Shown one piece after another: positions 59,658 through 64,000 of a stretch of DNA of 64,000 bases. Source of the stretch: Clostridia bacterium (GTDB lineage Bacteria > Bacillota > Clostridia > Oscillospirales > Acutalibacteraceae); the NCBI GenBank assembly GCA_017466365.1, contig JAFTUG010000008.1, positions 31,511 through 95,510 of the forward strand, in the 5' to 3' direction. A model generated the notes under the pieces. It was not told where the DNA came from. It ran no database searches and saw nothing but the letters and a program-made list of their open reading frames with translations. Each line of letters opens with the position of its first letter. Position 1 is the first letter of the stretch. The translations under genes and the position numbers were made by a program.

Positions 59658-60106
59658 TTTTTATATTCAAATGTCTGCGGTGCTTCGAGAGCTTTGAGAT
59701 ATCTGTGGCATTCTTCCTTTGCCTTTTCGAGGTCAAGGTCAAGATAATTGCCGCATTCCTTCTTCGTGTTGCCGAAAACTTCGCCCTCATATGCGATGAT
59801 GTCGGCAAGGATTTTCTTTGTTATTTCAAGGATTTTTGCGTTGTCCGCATTTCTGACGAGCAGATAAAATCCCGTTCTGCATCCCATGGGTCCGAAGTAG
59901 ATAACATCGTCTTTGATTTCGGAATTTCTGACAAATGTTGCAAACATATGCTCAACCGTGTGAGCTGTCGTTGTGTCCATGAAATCGCCGCCGTTGGGGA
60001 TTCTTGTACGCATATCATAAGTAGTGATATCGCCGTCAATTCTTGAAACGTAGATGCCCTCCGTGAGGAGGTCATGGTCAACTGTGAAGCTTGTTATTCT
60101 GTTCAT
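59645..60106 (-). CDS. luxS: S-ribosylhomocysteine lyase LuxS
   Basis: The 153-residue enzyme cleaves S-ribosylhomocysteine to homocysteine and the AI-2 precursor. Metal ligands are H49 and H53 (HTVEH) and C118 (KKECGNY); the catalytic cysteine C76 is in GPMGCRTGFYLL. The last residues (KKPSP) and the stop codon are encoded inside a palindromic intergenic repeat, so the native C-terminus has been altered by its insertion. The ATG overlaps the preceding NhaC-family gene by 29 bases. Activity is likely intact because the core is complete. Confidence 0.95.
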   Translation of the reverse strand: MNRITSFTVDHDLLTEGIYVSRIDGDITTYDMRTRIPNGGDFMDTTTAHTVEHMFATFVRNSEIKDDVIYFGPMGCRTGFYLLVRNADNAKILEITKKILADIIAYEGEVFGNTKKECGNYLDLDLEKAKEECHRYLKALEAPQTFEYKKPSP

Positions 60107-61409
60107 GTTTATTTTCCTTTCTGCGTTTAATCAGCGCAACGATAAATGTGAATATCGGTAAAATGTATAAATAACCTGCAAAAAGAAGCGAGGCGGTCGG
60201 TGCGCCTGCAGAAGCAAGAGGCACTGCGCCTGCAATAGACCACGGCACAAGAGGGGAGATAACTACTGCCGAATTTTCAAGGTCAATTGCTGCCTTATCA
60301 GCATTCTTTTCGTTACCTTCGCAAAGCTGATGTGTGAGAATTATTGCAAGAGTCTGGTTGCAAGAAATGAGCGAAGTGAAAATTGATGTTACCATCGTTG
60401 CGCCGAAAGGCGTTATTTTTTTGCTCAGAAGTTCTGTTTTTTCTTTGAGTGAATGAAGAAGTCCCGTTGCCGAGAATATTCCCGAATATGCCGACGAAAG
60501 GCAGACTATCGCCGCCGATTTGAGCATCGAAACAAGTCCTCCGCCGTCAATCATGTGCTTGATTTCAGCCGTTTCTGCTTCATATCCGAGTATCATTATT
60601 TTGAAAAATTTAAGGAATTCAACATCCTGAACGGTAATTCCCACAATGAGTGCAGAAGCAATACTTGCAAGCATCGCATACCGTACCTTGACCCTCAGAA
60701 GCGAAAGAACAAGTATCACAACCGCAGGGATAACAGAAGTCCAATGCATATTGAATTCCGATGAAAACATCGTTGATAAATCGGGGATTTCGCCGCCGCT
60801 GCCTGCCGAAAAACCGAGGATTGCAAACATTATGCAGGTGAGAATAAACGGCACAAGTGCAGTTCTGAACATATTTTTTATGTTGGTGAAAATGTCGGTT
60901 TTCGTCAGCTCCGAAATAAGCAGTGCGCTTGTTGAAACGGGGGAGCATCGGTCACCGAAAAGAACGCCCGAAAGCATTGCACCGCCTGCGATAACGGGAT
61001 TGATATTCATTGAATAAGCCATCGTCATGCAGATAACACCGATTGTTGCGGCAGAACCGAAGGATGTTCCCATAAGGAACGAAACACCGCAGCAGAGCAG
61101 AAATGTCATCAGCACAAAAACATTGGGATTTATGAGCTTTACAGCCGATGAAATGATGAACGGAATTGTTCCGCTTGCACGCCATGAAGCGGTGAGCATT
61201 CCGACGATGAGAAAAACAATCAGAACATTTTTTGCGGTTTTGACACCGTCAAAAATCATTTTGAGTATCGACTTGAAAGAGTGCTTTTTGATTAATGCAT
61301 AGGCAGAGAAAATAACAAGCCCTGCCGTGAGTGCATAAAGCACGGATGCGTCAAAAATAACGCAAAGCAGAAGAACGGCACAAAAAAGTGCCAATGTAAG
61401 AATTTCCAT
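60078..61409 (-). CDS. NhaC-family transporter overlapping luxS
   Basis: The 443-residue protein has about 11-12 membrane helices with NhaC-type blocks: VFLIVGMLTASWRASGTIPF, LCCGVSFLMGTSFGSAATIG, GAMLSGVLFGDRCSPVSTSA, and LISCNQTLAIILTHQLC near the end. Relatives are Na+/H+ antiporters, but Clostridia also use NhaC-family proteins (MetT) for methionine uptake. The 29-bp overlap with luxS favours a sulfur amino acid or related solute. ATG 61409 has GGAAAG upstream; the longer ORF reads through the upstream hairpin. Confidence 0.8.
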   Translation of the reverse strand: MEILTLALFCAVLLLCVIFDASVLYALTAGLVIFSAYALIKKHSFKSILKMIFDGVKTAKNVLIVFLIVGMLTASWRASGTIPFIISSAVKLINPNVFVLMTFLLCCGVSFLMGTSFGSAATIGVICMTMAYSMNINPVIAGGAMLSGVLFGDRCSPVSTSALLISELTKTDIFTNIKNMFRTALVPFILTCIMFAILGFSAGSGGEIPDLSTMFSSEFNMHWTSVIPAVVILVLSLLRVKVRYAMLASIASALIVGITVQDVEFLKFFKIMILGYEAETAEIKHMIDGGGLVSMLKSAAIVCLSSAYSGIFSATGLLHSLKEKTELLSKKITPFGATMVTSIFTSLISCNQTLAIILTHQLCEGNEKNADKAAIDLENSAVVISPLVPWSIAGAVPLASAGAPTASLLFAGYLYILPIFTFIVALIKRRKENKHEQNNKLHS

Positions 61410-61424
61410 ATAAATGTCTTTCCA

Positions 61425-61459
61425 AATAAAAATCGGTGCGGAATTATTCCACACCGATT
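61425..61459 (-). terminator. Terminator after the MerR gene
   Basis: AATCGGTG/CACCGATT (61431-61438, 61452-61459) with an inner GGAA/TTCC is followed on the minus strand by TTTTTATTT. It lies between the MerR gene and the NhaC-luxS pair. Confidence 0.75.
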
Positions 61460-61493
61460 ATATATCATGTTATTGTTTTTTTCAAGAGCGATA

Positions 61494-62684
61494 TTACCAG
61501 TCAAGGGTGAGGTAATAGGCTTTGGAACGGGTCCCAATGGTGATATCTGCGATATACCTCACTTTTCTCTGTTTATCGTTATATGCAAAAATAAATTCAT
61601 CGACGTATCCGTCGCTTTCCTCGTTGTAGTAAACAAGAATCCAATCGCCTTTTTGTTCCGTGCGCTTCATATCTGACATGGCTATTCTTTTCGATTTTTC
61701 AAATTCATACAGAGGTAATTCCCATTCTGCAACGATATCCGCAAATTGGTCAAGGTCATAAGAATGCTTGTAATAATATTTTGTTGAGAACGGAATGTCA
61801 GAATAATGTTTATCCGATGTTTCGAGAGCTTCTTCGGGAATTTCATCGGGGAAAAGAGCGTGGATTTCATCCCCGTAGTTTTCCTCAACCCAATAGTCCA
61901 GAACCATATAATCCTTTATGTCGGTTGTCATTGAATAAACGGGAGGGGATAGTGCCGAAAAAAGCGTCGGGACAAATGCAAACCAACCTATCGGAAGTAT
62001 CAGCACGGTGATTATTCCCGAGATTATTCTTCGGATTTTTTTGTTTCTTTTCGGGGATTTGTCACGGTTGAGCAAAATCAGTAAAACACCGAAAATATCA
62101 ATGATTATCCATCCTGAATAGACAAGCAGCATCCATGAAAACCATGAGTCCGTAAAGGTAAGATGTCTGTAATCATGAAGCCAGAAAGCAAATGTTAAAA
62201 CATAAATAATTCCGGTTATCGCAATTGATGCAATTCCGACTGCCTTGTATGTATTCTTCTCGATTTTATTCCATAAGGCAGATTTCAAATCCTCTTTCGG
62301 AATTTCCTTTTCTTCAACCGTTTCGGAAAGTGAATTACATATTTTTTCGAGTGTCACTTCTTCATCGAACGAAATTCCCTTAAGTTTTTCAACTATTTCC
62401 GTTTCGTGTGCGATATTATTTTCTGTCTGTTTGATGAATTTTTCAATAATATCTTTTGCGGTTGAATTATCGTCAACCATGCTTTTTATGTCTGCAATCG
62501 AAAATCCCGCTTTGCGAAGAAGCGCAACATTTTTCAGCCTTTCAACATCGCTTTCGGAAAAATCAATGCTTTTTCTTCCGCTGTATGATTCCTCGATATT
62601 CGGCACGGCAAGTCCTTCGTCTATATATAGCCTCACAGCTCTGTCGGTCAGTCCCGTTTTTTCGATTACTTCTTTCATCTTCAT
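61494..62684 (-). CDS. Membrane-anchored MerR-family regulator
   Basis: The 396-residue protein has an N-terminal MerR winged HTH (KMKEVIEKTGLTDRAVRLYIDEGL, ~1-70) and a dimerising helix (~80-120). Three membrane helices follow (~147-169, 181-205 and 218-243), then a C-terminal ~150-residue soluble domain with charged and aromatic residues. Having both a DNA-binding and a membrane part is unusual for MerR proteins; the C-terminal domain should be extracytoplasmic if three helices are correct. It may sense envelope stress. ATG 62684 follows GGAGG, and its promoter has the 19-bp MerR-type spacer. Confidence 0.8.
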   Translation of the reverse strand: MKMKEVIEKTGLTDRAVRLYIDEGLAVPNIEESYSGRKSIDFSESDVERLKNVALLRKAGFSIADIKSMVDDNSTAKDIIEKFIKQTENNIAHETEIVEKLKGISFDEEVTLEKICNSLSETVEEKEIPKEDLKSALWNKIEKNTYKAVGIASIAITGIIYVLTFAFWLHDYRHLTFTDSWFSWMLLVYSGWIIIDIFGVLLILLNRDKSPKRNKKIRRIISGIITVLILPIGWFAFVPTLFSALSPPVYSMTTDIKDYMVLDYWVEENYGDEIHALFPDEIPEEALETSDKHYSDIPFSTKYYYKHSYDLDQFADIVAEWELPLYEFEKSKRIAMSDMKRTEQKGDWILVYYNEESDGYVDEFIFAYNDKQRKVRYIADITIGTRSKAYYLTLDW

Positions 62685-62708
62685 AAAAACCGACCTCCTT
62701 TCGGGGGT

Positions 62709-62739
62709 ATTTTATTATTTCACCCAAGGTAAATGTCAA
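62709..62739 (-). promoter_or_regulatory. MerR-type promoter with 19-bp spacer and dyad
   Basis: On the minus strand TTGACA (62739-62734) and TAAAAT (62714-62709) are 19 bp apart. The dyad ACCTTGGGT (62730-62722) sits in the spacer, the classical MerR operator layout, so the gene probably regulates itself. Confidence 0.7.
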
Positions 62740-62797
62740 GAGAAAAGTGAAAAATTGCTTGTTTATTTGCAGAATGTTGAACAGATTTAAATTTTGC

Positions 62798-62948
62798 TGT
62801 CTCTCCTTCAGTCCTACGGACAGCTTCCTCGTCAGAGGAAGCCCAAGGAGCGAGCGAAATTATCAAAGAAACAAATTGTTTTAAAGAAACTTTCTGTCAT
62901 GGCTCCCTCTGATGAGGGAGCTGGGTCATAGACCCTGAGGGAGAGATA
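62798..62948. repeat. ~150-bp imperfect palindromic intergenic repeat
   Basis: TCTCTCCTTCAG near 62799 matches CTGAGGGAGAGA near 62936 in inverted order with one mismatch. Internal hairpins are GCTTCCTCGTCAGAGGAAGC and AGCTCCCTCATCAGAGGGAGC (minus reading). This type is common in gut Clostridia and resembles a MITE remnant. The rest of the region 62740-63100 holds no gene. Confidence 0.65.
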
Positions 62949-63104
62949 TCAGCTTTTGCGGAGCGATGCAATTCCGAATTGATTATACATCAATTATGCA
63001 TATCGTTTCAATATATTCCGCATAAATCCGCGTTTTCCGACCCAATATGTATATAGTTACTAAAATTTAATGGAAAAAATTTATATATTTTCTTACAAAA
63101 GATA

Positions 63105-63133
63105 TGGAAATTTGTTTTTGCATCTGTTATAAT
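63105..63133 (+). promoter_or_regulatory. Promoter of ppdK
   Basis: TGGAAA (63105-63110) and consensus TATAAT (63128-63133) are spaced by 17 bp, 77 bp before the start codon. Confidence 0.55.
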
Positions 63134-63147
63134 TTGTAATGGTTAAG

Positions 63148-63161
63148 TCCGCAATTGCGGA
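63148..63161. promoter_or_regulatory. 14-bp palindrome in the ppdK leader
   Basis: TCCGCAATTGCGGA is a perfect palindrome about 8 bp after the predicted start site, a fitting place for a repressor. Confidence 0.4.
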
Positions 63162-63209
63162 ATTGACCGTGTTAAATATGTTTATTATTTTATATGGAGG
63201 TAGATTCCA

Positions 63210-64000
63210 ATGGCTTACAAGTATGTTTATTTGTTCTCCGAAGGCGATGCTACAATGCGTAACACCCTCGGCGGCAAAGGCGCAAACCTTGCAGAAATGA
63301 CAAAGATCGGTCTTCCCGTTCCTCAGGGCTTCACAATTTCAACTGAAGCTTGCACAAAGTACTATGAAGACGGCAAGAAGATCAACGATGAAATCCAGGC
63401 TCAGATCATGGAATACATCGTTAAGATGGAAGAAATCACAGGCAAAAAGTTCGGCGATAAGGAAAATCCCCTTCTCGTTTCAGTTCGTTCAGGTGCTCGT
63501 GCATCAATGCCCGGCATGATGGACACAATCCTCAACCTCGGTCTTAATGAAGAAGTTGTTGAAGCTATCTCAGCTAAGAGCGGCAACCCCCGTTGGGCTT
63601 GGGACTGCTACAGAAGATTCATTCAGATGTATTCCGACGTTGTTATGGAAGTTGGTAAGAAGTACTTTGAAGAACTCATCGACGAGATGAAGGAAGCAAA
63701 GGGCGTTACACAGGACGTTGATCTTACTGCTGACGACCTCAAGACTCTTGCAGGTCAGTTCAAGGCTGAATATAAGAACAAGATCGGTTCAGATTTCCCC
63801 ACCGATCCCAAAGAACAGCTCATGGGCGCTGTTGAGGCTGTTTTCCGTTCATGGGACAACCCCCGTGCAAACGTTTACCGTCGTGACAACGATATTCCCT
63901 ATTCATGGGGCACAGCAGTTAACGTTCAGATGATGGCATTCGGCAACATGGGCGACAACTGCGGCACAGGCGTTGCTTTCACCCGTGACCCCGCAACAGG
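63210..64000 (+). CDS. ppdK: Pyruvate phosphate dikinase, N-terminal part (cut by window edge)
   Basis: The first 263 residues are present. [27 protein letters not shown] is the PPDK start, and [22 protein letters not shown] and [14 protein letters not shown] belong to the nucleotide-binding domain. Then [20 protein letters not shown] follows in the ATP-grasp core. The enzyme interconverts pyruvate and PEP with ATP/Pi. In anaerobes it often replaces pyruvate kinase and saves pyrophosphate energy. ATG 63210 follows GGAGG. The phosphohistidine and PEP domains lie outside the window. Confidence 0.95.
   Translation, partial: MAYKYVYLFSEGDATMRNTLGGKGANLAEMTKIGLPVPQGFTISTEACTKYYEDGKKINDEIQAQIMEYIVKMEEITGKKFGDKENPLLVSVRSGARASMPGMMDTILNLGLNEEVVEAISAKSGNPRWAWDCYRRFIQMYSDVVMEVGKKYFEELIDEMKEAKGVTQDVDLTADDLKTLAGQFKAEYKNKIGSDFPTDPKEQLMGAVEAVFRSWDNPRANVYRRDNDIPYSWGTAVNVQMMAFGNMGDNCGTGVAFTRDPAT

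Overview
The window looks like a chromosomal piece of an uncultured gut- or rumen-type member of the Clostridia (Oscillospirales/Ruminococcus-like). The reasons are Firmicutes operon order (rimP-nusA-rnpM-ylxQ-infB-rbfA-nrnA), AGGAGG-type ribosome binding sites, many consensus sigma-A promoters with 17-bp spacers, a SCIFF ranthipeptide with its maturase, remnants of spore genes (GerA/SpoVAF-like, SpoIID-like, YpeB) and several secreted glycan- and phosphoester-degrading enzymes. Both edges cut genes: murD on the left and pyruvate phosphate dikinase on the right.

Layout. 1-4.8 kb: murD (partial), truB, a pseudokinase-sortase B fusion, a YfbR-type nucleotidase and an amidohydrolase. 4.9-11.2 kb: the rimP-to-nrnA translation operon behind a consensus promoter and a leader attenuator. 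11.2-21.5 kb: secreted proteins (propeller-like, alpha/beta hydrolase, beta-helix), DUF554, two XRE regulators, a P-loop kinase and a PHP phosphatase. 21.6-25.2 kb: a spore/germination-type cluster whose GerA-like gene carries an in-frame TAA. 25.3-29.2 kb: DUF4965 and GH98-like proteins. 29.2-29.9 kb: a tRNA-Arg with a partial tandem duplication and a 162-bp palindromic element. 29.9-33.6 kb: pgk-tpiA-gpmI. 33.6-37.9 kb: SCIFF peptide, its radical-SAM maturase, a PLP decarboxylase-like gene and ypeB. 37.9-43.8 kb: a phosphoesterase, a small membrane protein behind SOS-like sites, and a BspA-type surface protein. 44-48.8 kb: a five-gene operon with a split transketolase, a class III aminotransferase and two two-lobed SCP2-like proteins. 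48.9-57.1 kb: mtnN, rmuC, a GH3 glucosidase and a tandem metallophosphoesterase. 57.1-57.8 kb: two tRNA-Ser genes and a candidate small RNA. 57.8-62.7 kb: DUF2019, a GPH sugar symporter, luxS, an NhaC-family transporter and a membrane-bound MerR. 63.2 kb to the end: ppdK.

How parts fit. The GPH symporter, GH3, GH141-like, GH98-like and DUF4965 proteins suggest use of complex glycans, feeding the pgk/tpiA/gpmI and ppdK trunk. MtnN and LuxS are consecutive steps of SAM by-product recycling, and the NhaC-family gene overlapping luxS may move a related small molecule. The most unusual candidates are the small RNA at 57.6 kb, which pairs a DtxR-like operator with an exposed anti-Shine-Dalgarno loop; the transketolase/aminotransferase/SCP2-like operon; and the kinase-like/sortase fusion. 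All functions are inferred by reading the sequence; no database search was run.
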